Shown in pieces: positions 33,198-46,671 of a stretch of DNA of 64,000 nucleotides. The notes under the pieces were generated by a model. It did no database searches. It was not told the origin of the DNA and saw only the letters and a list, made by a program, of their open reading frames with translations. The stretch's first letter is position 1. The number at the start of each line of letters is the position of its first letter. The stretch spans positions 111,218,004 through 111,282,003 of the forward strand of contig CP136064.1 of NCBI GenBank assembly GCA_032622095.1, given 5' to 3'. This stretch comes from Siphonodentalium dalli. Lineage: Eukaryota > Mollusca > Scaphopoda > Gadilida > Siphonodentaliidae. A program made the position numbers and the translations under genes.

Positions 33198-36064
33198 CGA
33201 CGACGACATTGTTTGAATTGTTAACTGTATTTGTTATTGTTATATTGTCATTATATTATCAGTTTCATATTTCATATCATAAAATAAATAAAGATTGATT
33301 TTAAACAATAGTTCTGTTATAAATGGGGCCGACTTCTCTGGGGGCCGACTTCTCCTGTATTCGATTACCGCCATACCACGAAAAAAGCGCATTTCGAATT
33401 TTTTTCATTAGTTGTGTACCACTATCACGTCTAGTCTAGACTCTATTCCAAGTCTTCTCGTACTAAAACCAGCTAAGATATTGGGATGGAGATGCTGGTA
33501 TTTAGTCCGAGATCACACGCATAGCCTTCTTATGACACGACTTACGCCCAAGGTTAGTGGCGGGAATTTGTTGTGTATTTTACTCGATTTACCTAGCAAA
33601 TCAATACGTGATGCTATATACATCGGAAAGAGTGACATCTTATGGTCACAATGGTGTATAATAATCTAACTTTATTGTCTTTAATGTTAAATTACACATA
33701 GAATATTCCGGTTGATTGCCACAAACATCGCTTTTTCTCTCTGTTTGTTTACGTTTTAACTGAAAGCCGAAGTGGTCCGAATAACTTCGGCATAATCCGG
33801 AGTTTGTTCTGGGTATTCTAGTTTCCGTTTCTATATATAGCGCGGGGTTTTCCGAACAAAATGGCGAAAACCGATCTCCGCAAAGTCCAGTTTCCTATGT
33901 GCTTTGAGAACAATTCCCGCACTAAAAACTTAATGACATAATGGAGGATCAGAACGGTAGTTTTGTTGACAATTTTCGCAAGCAACTTGTCAAAATTGGA
34001 GCAAATTAGAACTCTTGTGTCTGACTTGCCATGCGTGTGATTTTCATCCATGTGCATTTTGACTTTTGTGTTGATAAAATAATCGGAGAACCGAATCACA
34101 CAGTTTCGAAATATAGTTCTTCCATTTTAGTGGGACTTTTCAAACTTAAGGTTCAAAATTTAGACAAATTTTGTTTGATTTTGTGTGTGCTTAACAAGAA
34201 CAGTATATTGCTCTGTTCGCTTAGTATATATCTTAATTTCCGGAAGTCCACCAAATGTGGGAAATGTAGCACCATATTATTTATTCTAATGCTCGTTGTG
34301 TTTACACTGTTTTAAACTTTGAGAGGGTTGTAATTCCCGTAATTTATTTAATGTATTACATTTATATCTTCAATGTTTAATTAATCTATTTATTTTTTAT
34401 TTATTGACACACATAATTACGATTACAATGGAGAATTCATCGTAATTTGCGTTGTTAGTCGAAAATCTACGGAATATTTTCAACGGAAAATGCCGAACAC
34501 AGTTCGCGAGGTCAACTGAGTTCGCATACTTTTAAAAATTTGTAAACATTGCGGTAAATGTCTCTTTTCGCATTAAATTACCGCTTTCAATTCACAACTG
34601 AAATGGTTTTCAGATTAAATATTTCGCAGTTTCATTGTTCCAGACCACATAGGAGCAGGCTGATTTTTATAGACATTATGGGATCTATATCCTTATAATT
34701 TTTCGGAGTGAATGATTTTTGTTGACATCTATATATTAAGTATATATGTAGTAAGCGCTAGATACAAATGCTAACTGGTTGTCATGCCACATACAGTAGA
34801 GACGCAAGGAAAGCTATAGTGGATGGGTGTCCTGTAGGCCTTCAGTTTCAACAATTGGAAAGTTTATGCCTAACATGTTGAATTTGTTTTGATATGCGAG
34901 TATTACTGTGGTCCTATATTTAATGTGAAATTTGTAGTGATGAATCGATATATATATATATAGCATCGGTCATCGAAATTGCTTGAAGTTTCATAGCAGA
35001 CGTCTAAATGCGATTTTGGGCGCAATTTATTACCGGATGGGAATATGTTCGCTGCCACGTGGTCTTGTATTTTATGCATATAAAAACGAGCTTCGCTTTG
35101 ATAATTGAGAATGACACAGCTACGAAAATGCATATATGTATACGGGTTCAATTCTTCTATATAATTTGTAGCCGCCGCACAGATGTGATATTTGTAAGCT
35201 CTATGTGCTCACAGGTCTGATTTTAATTGAGCGACTTCTGTTTTTATCAGCATCGTAGGCCTATACATGTACGACCGGGTTGTTTACTTTCTCGTGAATG
35301 CAATGGGTTACCGTATTATTAACGTGGTATATATGCTATAGGTATATATTTGTATTCATCACAGATATTAAATACTAATTTCGCCGCGTGAACACATTAA
35401 TAGTTGAATCTGATGGCTACTTCGAATAAATCGTACGACTCGATCTTGAAAATCAAAATTATTTGATTCCTTGCGAGGCCAATCGTGCGACATAATGTCC
35501 TGCAATTTTCCACCGCACACGCTACGATTTTACCCGTATATAGCCTATAATATAGGCCTAACAGTGCCCGATATTTGTCGTACGATATATATCGCATCGT
35601 ACGCGTGTGCGGCGCGCTTAAGGCATTTAGGTTTTCCGTATCAATAATATATGTCGGCCGGTCTATTGCCAATTGTGTAATTTCCAATTTTACTTAACAC
35701 AGTCAGGCAACTATTTTCGGTACGGTAGCGTACGTACAGGTACATACTTCAATTTATCTCCAAGTTTTCCAATATACGTTTAAACACGTATACATATTCG
35801 CCGTATTAACGACCATATATTCTTTTAAACATATAATAGGATGACCATACTTACCATTACTTACTGTAGAAAACATTAACACTAACTGTTTATTTGAACA
35901 TTGATTTACCGTTTTCTCATTAATTGAAAAAAGCGGTAATAATCGGTAACCATCGGAACGGCAGGATTTTTTTCTCGATGCCGATTATAAACAGGCAAAC
36001 AAAAATATAGGCGAAGTGCCGTTTCAGTTAATCTGTTCATCTCTAGAAATGTGTTGCTTTTATG

Positions 36065-36694
36065 CAGGCCTTTATATTAGGCTAATTTGGGGACATTTTG
36101 GGGGACCGAGGTGGTGGGTTTGCGAGGAGGGGGGGGGTACTCCCTATTGACTATTGGGGGTACGGGGTTTTCCCCGGGGAGAATTTTTTTTAAAGTGAGC
36201 CTAAAATGGGGGCTGTCTGGTTGTTTATGAAGCATATGAAAGGTGAAAGAAATGAACCAATGGCCCCCATATCATTTCCTGGCAACTTGGGCTTGTTTCA
36301 GCATTCAGCAAGTTATATTACCCTTACATTTTCAAGTTTTGTAGGTCACAATTTATTGAATATTGGGAATATTGGATCATTTGACATCAACAAAGCCATT
36401 TTATAGATGTATGGTGCTTGAAAGTTCACCAAGCAGTCCACCAACACACTGTTCATGGGTATTTCCAATTAAAATTTAATTTAATCTAACTACATGTACA
36501 TGTATATGTGAACCTGAAAAAAGTTAGAAAGTTGATTTGTTGTGGTCAAATGAAGCAATATACACACACAAACAGGTCATAAAAAGGGTGATTTTGCGGT
36601 GACATTTTGTCAAATGTGCCTTCTAATTTGGGGACATTTCTATAATTTGGGGACATCGGTAAACGCTGTGAGTTGTGGGGAATATTAAGGCCTG
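36065..36694. mobile_element. TIR element, CAGGCCTT ends, duplicated copy
   Basis: Copy of 31266-31901 carried by the tandem duplication. It shows a 6-bp loss in the CATGTAC region and one base change at about 36109. Confidence 0.6.
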
Positions 36695-37028
36695 TTTTAT
36701 GCCAAAATATCGAACATAGGCCTATGTTCCGGCTTTTGGTCATAGTTTTCGACTTGTGAACATTTCATGGGGCAGGTGCATGGTCGTTGAATTCATCGAT
36801 TACAACTGATTTACTTACCTGAAAATCCACAGGAATACGAATATAATCCACATAAGTGACTAATAATAATAACTATTACCCATGCATATCATACTCTCGT
36901 CGAATCTTGACATACCGGAAAGCTTGAAAGACCAAGCATCTGGTTAACCACTATTACGCTTTTTAAAAGTAATCAATTTGAATTTCAAAAATAATAAAAT
37001 AATTTCCATATCCCTTCAAATATTGTTT

Positions 37029-37540
37029 ACTTAAGAAAAGGCATCTTTATTTTTGGTACAAAAATGTCAATGGTATAATTTTGATAAGAACACTTGTATG
37101 ATGAAAATGTCAACAAAACCGGACGAACAGACCCTTATTATTGTTATTTATCAAACAAACAACATTTGGCGCTAATGTGCTATCTATAAATGCCAACAAT
37201 TTGACCCAGTTGATATTTCCAGATCTGCACGGCATATATTGATTTCACGAGATTATAAATTTGTGTGGCCTTTATTTTAGAAGCGTGACGTCATCCTTAT
37301 AGTCTGTATTTGAAAAATGGTGATATGTTTTCTACTCCGGGATTAAACTAGCAAATCTGTAATTCTGACAACTTTTATATCACAATCTATGTTTGAACAT
37401 ACAGAATACTATCTCCGCTATAGGTAAGACTCATGTATTTGTAGAAAATTTAAGATAGAATGGGATTTTGAAGGGGTTATATCGGTGGTCACTGGCGTTG
37501 ACCTGCTTCAAAATTTGTGCTAACTTGGCTTTCAGCTCTT
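37029..37540. other. Single-copy flank of the duplication
   Basis: No gene or repeat recognised. Confidence 0.4.
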
Positions 37541-37541
37541 T

Positions 37542-37617
37542 TATTAGACTAGAAGGGTTAAGATAATTGTAAATGTCCAAATATGAAAATATATCTTAAC
37601 CCGAATAGTCTAATTTG
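37542..37617. repeat. Small palindrome
   Basis: ATTAGACTAGAAGGGTTAAG and its inverted partner ending CGAATAGTCTAAT surround ATGTCCAAATATGA. A diverged relative lies at 26095-26190. Confidence 0.6.
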
Positions 37618-37622
37618 TTGGA

Positions 37623-38293
37623 CTATATCACGTCTATAAAGAAGCAAAACACTCAACGACTCACCACGGCTTTAATACCTTTTGAGCGATTCAAAACCAA
37701 TTTGTTTTGGTTAATTCACCATTAAAAACGGTAAGAAATTATCATCAAAATCTGTTGATCGAAATGAAAATCTTCATCAAATCTGAGGAACTTCCGTTCG
37801 CAATTGTGTTCGCAAACACCGTTTGTTGCTATAATCTGATTGGGTGCATTTTGCCGGGGATTAATGGTACGTTCTTAATGGAATTTCAATGTAAAATCTA
37901 TCTGTTGGAATGTATGGAACGACAAATGGACAACCATATTTGTATAACTGTAATGTTACGCGAGGTGCTTCCAAATTTCAAAGTAGGGTTGTGAATCGTG
38001 TTTCCGTAGTTGTCTTCTCTGAATGGCGTTCGCAAAACATTTCACAATTAGTCGTCTCCGAGTGAAGCTGTTCGCTTTATCCAATCAGGTAAGCCACATA
38101 AACTGGACATTCTTGACCTTCAGAAAGAAATAACATGCAAAAACAAATGGATCTTTCCCTACTTTTTATAGCAAAATCTTATATTTTCAGGAAAGTCACT
38201 ACCAAACGCTAAGAGGTCTTAATTAAAACATCGTTAATTGCGCCTAAGCCGTGGTGAGTCGTTGAGTTTTTTGCTTCTTTGTAGACGTGATAG
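37623..38293. mobile_element. Foldback element, CTATCACGTCTA ends
   Basis: Inverted arms of about 49 bp (37623-37672 and 38245-38293) share CACGTCTA, AAAGAAGCAAAA, CTCAACGACTCACCACGGCT. The interior has no recognisable protein; a 95-codon frame at 37707-37994 shows no domain. One terminus recurs at 28605-28632. Confidence 0.7.
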
Positions 38294-38387
38294 TGGTACA
38301 CAACTAATGAACGAAATTAAAAACTACGTAGACTGTTTTTGATGTGTGCCCGACCTGTGGACCGCAGTAACATCATAGTTCATACTA

Positions 38388-41300
38388 CACCGATTTAATT
38401 CGGGTAAACGGCAAAATGTTTGATTACTTACTTTAAGTAAACATATTAATGTCCGATAATTGCTCCATATATTGCATATTCCATCATTCCACGATAAATA
38501 GTTTTATTTGATTAGTGTTATTATTTTAAATAAGGAGCTAATCATGGATCTTTCCGGCATGCGTGGTAAGCAATTCTCCATTCAGGGTTTACCTCCCTTG
38601 ATGAGGGTCCGAACACAACCGAACACAAGTCCAAATAATGGGAAATATAACAAATAAAGTTCACATGCATATGTATTCATGTTCAGAATTAGATCATGCC
38701 ATGAATCTCTACTAATGCTAACGCCCGTAGAGATCATACTCCATCAGTTCAAAACCCAGAAACTTTTTTAAAGTTTTGACAGGGAACCGTATAAAGTTGA
38801 AAAAATAACGCGGGGAATGTACTTCTTTGTTCATACCTGTTGCTTAATGATTTATTCATCGGTACGTGAAGTTCCCAGCCAAGCCTTGAAATAGGGTGTC
38901 TGTCATTTGCAGAATAAGGTCCCCAGCGGGCTAGCATCAGAGGGTGAATTTAGCGTTGCTACCCCGCATAGAAGGCTAGCATCACCAAATTCACCCTCTG
39001 GGAACCTCATTCTGCTGAGGTGTAAGCAGAATGAGGTCCCCAGAGGGTGAATTTGGTGATGCGGGGTAGCATCACTAAATTCACCCTCTGGGGACCTCAT
39101 TCTGCAAATGACAGACACCCTATTTCAAGGCTTGTTCACAGCTCGAGATTACATTATTTACGTGACTTTTGAGACCCGATTCCGCGATAAATATTTATTT
39201 TATTCCCTGTCGCCAAATTCAGGCCGTAAGCGGAAGCAATTCTGTGTCAAGCTCCCCCTGCGTAACACACACTCACACAATCCAATGGGACTCCACGGGC
39301 CGTGGTATACAAGTTTCTTCACAACGGAGACATATACAAACGATTTATGCACGAAACAATGTTTTATTCCAAATCAATGGCAATATAAAGCAGATATTAT
39401 AGTTTGTGTTAATCCAGTGTGAGTGTTACGCAGGGGGAGCTTGACCAGCTTGCAACCGGTTCGGTGGCTGGAAATTATACTTTAGTTATAGTTTCCGTCA
39501 TCGACCAATCAGAATTGCTTCTGCGTGAGGCCGCTTACGGCCTGAATTTGGCGACAGGGAATAAAATAAATATTTATCGCGGAATCGGGTCTCAAAAGTC
39601 ATGTAAATAATGTAATCTCGAGCTGGGAACTTCACGTACCGATGAATAAATCATTAAGCAACAGGTATGAACAAAGAAGTACATTTCCCGCGTTATTTTT
39701 TCGACTTTATACGGTTCCCTGTCAAAACTTTAAAAACGTTCCCGGGTTTTGAACTGATGGAGTATGATCTCTACGGGCGTTAGCATTAGTTGAGATTCAT
39801 GGCATGATCTAGTTCAGACTATTACCATACGAAGTTTGGGCCAATAATAAGTGTTTTATTTGATGTTTTGTAAAATGCGTTTTGTGTTCGGCATAGAAAA
39901 GCCGAACACAAGCTTCTGTTGGGTTCTACTAAAAGCCGACCGCACCTCCACCAGGGGTCCGAGCCCAATGGGGTTTACACTGTCATGCAGAATAGACATG
40001 TATATACCAAAGTTCCAATCCCCAAGTCGATAGCTCGAGCGGACACTGCACTGTTAACCCCTAATTTTCACCCTCATCCCGTGATAAAGTTACAAATACT
40101 CCAGAAATAGTGCCTGACCACGGAAATTGACATCATATCACGCAGCAATTACCCTATGCACCCATGGGCGATCAGACAAGTCGCTAGATGCAGCGGAAGT
40201 GAATAAATTAACCCATATGCTGCTGCCGAATTCGCTATGAATGTATGCAAAAACGCCGAAAATAACATCCGCCGACCGCACCGCCCCCACGTGACCAAGC
40301 AAAATGGGGCATGAACTGTCGTGCAGAAGAGACCTGAATGTACCAAAGTTTCAACCCCCAAGTCGATAGCTCGAGCGGACACGGCACTGTTAACCCCTTA
40401 TTTTCACCCTCATCCCGTTTTTTGTGATAAAGTTACAAATACTCCAGAAATAGTGGTGTAGTTACACAATTTAAGCATATCTCACAAAGTGAACGAGATT
40501 TTAATATTCAATTTTGATAAGTGATAGGCCTAGCCCTCATTGGGCGCGCATTGAGAACTATTAGTACTGGTGGTGGTCTTTTTGTCGCAAAATATATACT
40601 TGGTTCCTTCACATGAAATGTGGTGTAATCATTTACCACACATCTCCAACATCGGATACATTATCACAAAATAAAATTCTTTCGTTTACTGACTGTGTTT
40701 TGTTTTCATTACCGAACGCGTTATTCTCATATTTATGACACTGCCATGCACATATTATGAGTTTTGTGTGTTTCTTAAAAAAAATTCACCATTTAATTCC
40801 AGCCTGAATTTATGAGAAAATCAATATGAAATGTTACAGGCATGATTGAGATGCCATCTATAGATGATAGCTATCGAATTTGAACGCGTATTGACGAGAA
40901 ACATTGCCACCTACAGTCATCTTTGGTTTTTAATCTTTTCATCACTATAGTTGTATGCACGTACATGTATGCACACTTTACTGTTAAACCTTTCCGAATT
41001 TTGTTGAAAAATCATGGTCTCAAGTGGCCATCTTGTCTTTTTAATATCTTTGGATATATCTGAAATGTTACAAGCATAATGGATACAATATCTATAGGCC
41101 GGAGTTATACAGTGTGTGAATGTAATTTATCTTAGCTGAAAAAACATGGCTGTTGGAAGGAATCTTGAAATTGATTCTTTGCCTATCTATATCTAACAGC
41201 ATGTATATTGGCCATTAAAATTGAAGTTGATTACAACACTTTTAGCCGAAGTATCAGTGATATTTTCATACGCAAAAAGAGGCAAATTAATGTATACTGA

Positions 41301-42773
41301 CAAAATCGACAAATTATAATGCCCGAGAAGCAGGTGTACGAGATCACAAACACAGAAACACACTTATCTTGAGATCTGTTCGAAGTTAGCACATTCAAGC
41401 TGGCTTTACTATGATAAGAACGCATATTTTCTCGCGTGATATCCCTCGAAAACATATTTGATATTTCTCTCGGTAATTTTCTCGGTGATCTCGTACACCT
41501 GCTTATCGCGCATAATCATTATTTTTCTATTTCTGAGATTGGGTGAATCAATATAGCTCCAACAGAAATTTCAGTTAAACAATGAAAACGAAATGCAGGT
41601 TAATGGTCTGAATGGTGACAATTTTCAACGTCAATCTTGGATGAACAGGAAACACCTTGCTCGTTTTTCCGTTCATGTACTTACATTACAGATACCGGTT
41701 GTCTGTGCGACAAATTTGCCTCAGGATACTCGTCCCCCCCCCCCCCCCCCCCCCTTCCACATATGGACACACCACCCTGGCACAATTTACACGAAAACTT
41801 TCCCACTATAGAATTCTCACTTAAATAGTTTGTTGAAAGGTGTCATATTCCTTACAGAAAGATAAATAAACGACGATTTTGATGAATATACCATACGGTG
41901 ATAACAGTGGTAATGCTATAGTAATTATTATAACCAATGCCGTGCATGTATTGTTAATGGTTACAGTGATTCCGCTCGAGTTATCGACTTGGGGATTGGA
42001 ACTTTGGTACATATGGGACCCTTCTGCATGACAGTGCATGCCCCATTTCGCTCGGTCCCGTGGGGACGGTGCAGTCGGCGGGTGTAATTTTCGGCGTTTC
42101 AGCACACATTCAAAGCGAATTCAGCAGCAGAGTATGGGTTAATTTATTCACTTCCGCTGCAGCTAACGACTTGCCCAATCGCACAAGGATGCATAGGGGT
42201 ATTCGCTGCATGATATAATGTCCATTTCCGTGGTCAGGCAGCCAGGGGAGGTGCGGTCGGTGCCTGTTTGGATTTTGCGTACCTGACGGAACTGGCGGCA
42301 AGTTAGGGGTTAACAGTGCCGTGTCCGCTCGAGCTATCAAACCCCATCGGGCTCGGACACCTGGTGGAGGTGCGGTCGGCTTTTAGTAGAACCCAACAGA
42401 AGCTTGTGTTTGGCTTTTCTATGCCGAACACAAAACGCGTTTTACAAAACATAAAATAAAACACTTATTATTAGCCCAAACTTCGTATGGTAATAGTCTG
42501 AACATGAATACATATGCCTGTTAACTTTATTTGTTATATTTCCCATTATTTGGACTTGTGTTCGGTTGTGTCATGGGAGGTAAACCCTGAATGGAGATTG
42601 CTTACCACGCATGCCGGAAAGATCCATGATTATAGCCCCTTATTTAAAATCATAACACTGATCAAATAAAACTATTTATCGTGGAATGATGGAATATGCA
42701 ATTATCGGACATTAATATGTTTACTCAAAGTAAGTAATCAAACATTTTGCCGTTTACCCGAATTAAATCGGTG
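38388..42773. mobile_element. 4.4-kb foldback element, long inverted arms
   Basis: The left arm (38388-38687, then 39819 to about 40385) is the inverted copy of the right arm (about 41970-42773). It starts CACCGATTTAATTCGGGTAA and runs through AAGCCGACCGCACCTCCACC and AGTCGATAGCTCGAGCGGAC. The left arm is interrupted by a second foldback element. The roughly 1.6-kb central spacer has no recognisable gene; it includes a smaller inverted pair, GAAGCAGGTGTACGAGATCA (about 41325) against TGATCTCGTACACCTGCTT (about 41485), and a run of 21 C at 41734-41754. No clear target duplication. Confidence 0.75.
38688..39811. mobile_element. Foldback element nested in the 4.4-kb arm
   Basis: 1124 bp, flanked by the 7-bp direct repeat GTTCAGA (38681-38687, 39812-39818). 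Long inverted arms start TAGATCATGCCATGAATCTC and carry GGAACCGTATAAAGTTGAA, AAGCTCCCCCTGCGTAACAC and other matching blocks on both sides. A further palindrome lies inside the left arm at 38895-39130 (AAATTCACCCTCTGG units, ACAGACACCCTATTTCAAGG). The matching right arm of the 4.4-kb element lacks this insert, which fixes its boundaries. Confidence 0.85.
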
Positions 42774-42779
42774 CAGATT

Positions 42780-43240
42780 AACTCCCGCCGGCCAAGGCGC
42801 CAAACCAAATTTTAATATGGCCGCCAGAGAGGCATACCTTTCTTTTTTATAGTAAGTAATAAAATATTTGTTACATGTACCTGTGGTCTGGAGTCTCTGG
42901 ACCTGTCGAGTCGACTGGTCTCATTCAGTTATTGGATTTGACATTATTCAGCTGTTACTCTGAATGTGAATGTCTGTTTTGACAAGTTGACCGGTTAGCA
43001 GGGATCAGTGATCATCAGTTTCTTTTTTTCTGTAAATTTTCAATGCCGGACGACAGGTAGTCCAAAGTCGACTATAGTATACTGTACATTGAAATGGAAA
43101 TGGAATGTATATATAATATAGTCCAACTTTCCCCACTGCTTTTGGGTTTTGTTCAAGTCTGGACAGGAAGAATATGACACAAGACATGACCAAACAAGGA
43201 TTTTCTCCGGACACCACATATACTAATGCATCACCTTGAG
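42780..43240. other. Intergenic, unclassified
   Basis: Nothing recognised. Confidence 0.35.
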
Positions 43241-43242
43241 TC

Positions 43243-43517
43243 TTGACATACCATTTACCTTCCTTTTCCAAAAAAGAGACATTTGATGAGTCTTTTTCGT
43301 GATCAGTCGAACGACCCACAAATTATTGCAGCCAATTTTGGGTATGTTCGATCGAGTTCAGGGCATATTTTCCCCTCGATACTGCGCGGTATGTCCGGAG
43401 CATCGATCGAACAGACCTGAAAAATGGCTGCCATGCTTCGTAGGTCATTCGCCTGATCGAGTAAAAGGCTTGTTGAATGTCTCTTTTTATGAAAAAGGAA
43501 GGTAAATGGTATGTCAA
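43243..43517. mobile_element. Palindromic MITE
   Basis: 275 bp with arms TTGACATACCATTTACCTTC and GAAGGTAAATGGTATGTCAA; homology continues for about 70 bp per arm with mismatches. Overlapping small frames on both strands are by-products. Confidence 0.75.
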
Positions 43518-44590
43518 CGTGACACATTAATATATTGTTGGGGGGAATGCCGGCTGATACTCTAGTGTCCCAAATAAATAGATGTGTATGTTTATTTTTT
43601 TTCATGAAAATTGCCGCCCTGTATAAGCTTATTCTGGTCTATATGTTTATTTTTTTTTCAATTTCAATCTGACATAATCGTATAAAAATTGCCAGCTGTG
43701 ACAAGGTGTAGCTTTTTACTGACAAATTTATAAGCCACAGCTGGCAACAGCCAATTACACATCCATGACACTCAACCCCATCTAAAGTTACCACTAGCAG
43801 TACATGTACATGTACCAGTAGTACCGGTAATACATGTACCGGTATTGGTACTGGTAGATATCGAAAACTGGATGTCATTGACTTTGAATTCAATTACAAT
43901 TATTGGACACTCAAGTACCAGCAAATACCAAGGGAGGGTTGACAGATTGATAGCCAATGATCGGCTTCTTCGAATATTGAGACATCTAAGAATTTGTCCG
44001 CCCTGTACTTCTATTAGGTCCAGCAGATTTCCTTCCCTGGTTCGTCATCCTGTATTTGTTTTAGTCCTAGTTCTGTGCATAAGTTGATGGGGCCTTTCTG
44101 CATACTTGATGTTCCTGATGAAGCGAACACTGAGAACTTGCCTGGGAACACGTGATATCATGATTCATCTTCCGATTGTTCGTGGTTTTGGAGTATCACT
44201 CCGCGAAGCCAGAGTCAGATAGAGAGATAATCTTATGGAACAATAAAAGGCATTCCTCGTTATTGTCTGTTCCTAATAAAAAGTGTTCATCTCACTTGTG
44301 TGCAAAAATGAACTTTTTGAATGTTAATGTTTCTATATACTGGTACTAGTACATGTACATGTATAATTATCTAAGTTATGTTTTATAATTTATGAAATTG
44401 ATAATTAATTTACAAACAAAATTAATGTTGTTGTCTGTCAATCATGTAAAACTCATGGAGCCGTCTTCACATGGGGTTGATTTCTCTGTATTGTAGCAAT
44501 ACACAATTTCCAGCAATTTTGTCCAATCTGGGAGGTGGTACTGTCTATGCTGAGCCATTATCTTTGGCATACATATAGGTCCCATTTTTT
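43518..44590. other. Intergenic, unclassified
   Basis: Contains a CATGTACCGGTA-rich simple repeat at about 43800-43860. No gene seen. Confidence 0.4.
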
Positions 44591-45445
44591 ATGTTTACCC
44601 ATACCATAGTATCGTAAACATAATGTCGACGTCCGGATTGACCACTCGTTGTGCGTCCGTCCGTCTCTGTCTGTCTGTCTGTCTGTCCGTAGACACTTTA
44701 CACATGGTGCGATAACTCAAAAATGTTCTATCCGATCGGAACCAAATTTTTTATATGAGTTTCTCAGACCAAAATACAGATCGAGTTCAAATACCGTATG
44801 GGTTTGATCCGAGTTTTTTTTACGGAGTTATGGCCCTTTTTTGACTTAGAATTCACGCATGCTGTCATAACTTTTATCTGATCGGAACCAAATTTGGTAT
44901 GCGAGTTTCAGAGCCCAAAATACAGATCGAGTTCGAATATGGGTTTGATCCGATTTATTTTAAAGGAGTTATGACCCTTTTTTCGAAAATAAAATTTAAA
45001 AAACAAAAATCCAATGCTATAACCGAAGTATATTTTGTCCGATTGTGTTCATATTAGATATGTAGGTTTATGATGACACGCCCCTCATCTGTATAGTTTT
45101 TGGTATTGATTGGTTGATCGGTTTAGAAAATAATTAACCCTTTACACACATGCTATCCAATGCAATAAGTTGAACATATTTCTTCTGATCTGCCTCATAT
45201 TTCTTACCTAGGTTTTTCTTAGCACGTTCTTCGTCTGTATGGTTTTTGGTATTGTTTAATTAACCCTTTTCACTCTAATGTTTACTTAGAATTCACCCAA
45301 GCTGCTATGACTCAAAACATTTTTCATCTGATCAGCACCAAATTTGGTATATGAATTTTCACCCCTAAATACAGATCGAGTTCGAATATGGGTTTGATCC
45401 GATATATTTTAACAGAGTTATGACCCTTTATAATTCAAGTAATTA
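44591..45445 (+). repeat. Tandem-monomer element, GTTTACCCATACC head
   Basis: A hairpin head at 44591-44621 is followed by CGTCCGTCCGTC, (GTCT)n and monomers of about 146 bp or more. These share GATCGGAACCAAATTTGGTA, GATCGAGTTCGAATATGGGT and GAGTTATGACCCTTTTT (about 44734, 44880 and a third at 45330). Inverted relative at 11640-11995. Confidence 0.75.
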
Positions 45446-46670
45446 CTGCTGGGAATTTAAGAGAACATATCTCACAGACCATGTGTGTTATTGAAATGAG
45501 TTAATTATCACTATGGACATAAGATATGACATGCTATAAAGCCTGATAGTGGTAATGCTGGCTGGCAGGATTTGTTTATCATAATGTCAAATTGATTGAT
45601 GGCTATCTGGTGGAGTTCTGTTTTCTGTGCAATATTAAGTAAAACCCCTTTGCTGAAACAGGTTTATTACTAAAGTTTATGTATAGGACACCTATTCTAA
45701 AATATTAAATTGGAATAGTCCATAGTTACTTTGTAGGGATGTTTTACAGACATTGTTGTTTACATACACTGTTGTCTTATCTTAGAAAAAAATTAATCCA
45801 CACATTCCTCAGTTCCATGATATGATGTCATTGCAAATGATTAACCCTCCACACATCATATGGTTTTGATGCTTTTCATTTGATCATTCTCCTATATTAT
45901 GTCCAGGTTGATGGTGATCCACTTTTGATTTGCATGGTTTTGGGATTAAAATTAAACCATTCCATAGACACATATTATGCGATAGACAGATATAATATTA
46001 TCCCTTTCACCTTGAACAAGGTTCAGTAAGGGTTTCAAAAATCACCAAATTTTTGTATATTCATCATTAGAGGAAATGTTTTATTTTGAAATTCCCTCAA
46101 TTGCATTTGGGCTCCAGGGTAATATTAATGGTGCTGGTATTCTTGAGACTGACTTATTGTATGGGTTTCTAAATCCAATGACATGCTTTGTATAGACTAT
46201 TTTGTGTTTATCAGTTCATTAGTTTGGGTAAGATTAACCCTATTCTATCCGATTTGATAACTCAATTATTTCCATTGATTATGTTTATACATGTAGTTCT
46301 TGGCATAGTTGACGAGAACACACCCCTAACCTGCATAGTGAGGGTCATTTGGTTTATTTGCTTAAAAATATTAACATCCTCCGCCAATCCTGTTGACACA
46401 ATGTGATAACTAAATATTTTTCACATGATCACTATATTAAGTGTGAATTGTTGAAACTTTAGCACTCATGAAAAGGTTGATGTAAGGATTTATAAAATTT
46501 ATAAAAATAGCTAATCGCTAAGATATGGGTTAAACATCTGCCGATCGTGATCGGCCGATCGTTATATTCGACAGAAATGGTACTGTACTTTGGCTTCTTT
46601 GTATAATTGGTCACTGAGTTATATGCCCCTTGGTTTACACACTCAAAGCACTAAAGTTTACACATTTTTA
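45446..46670. other. Intergenic, unclassified
   Basis: AT-rich; a GATCGTGATCGGCCGATCGT block at 46550-46570 matches, inverted, a Helitron relic at about 10930. No gene. Confidence 0.4.
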
Positions 46671-46671
46671 G

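Larger units (their letters stand above)
32243..37028 (+). repeat. 4.8-kb tandem duplication, unit 2
   Basis: Second unit, joined to the first by seven extra bases, TATACTT (32236-32242). It lacks the left end of the MULE element because the breakpoint lies inside it. The right TIR (33324-33355) and the right target repeat (33361-33370) are present. It differs by T32301, A32401, T34983 and a 6-bp deletion near 36560. Confidence 0.95.

Noticed and set aside
27444-37028. Duplication as a simple haplotype-assembly error
   Set aside because: Not fully excluded, but the junction has seven filler bases and asymmetric breakpoints, which a haplotig join would not normally create.
37707-37994. 95-codon frame with several Cys
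   Set aside because: Lies wholly inside a foldback element, no recognisable domain or splice context.
46188-46406. 72-codon hydrophobic frame resembling a membrane peptide
   Set aside because: AT-rich random frame; no homology, no Kozak-like context, no neighbouring exons.
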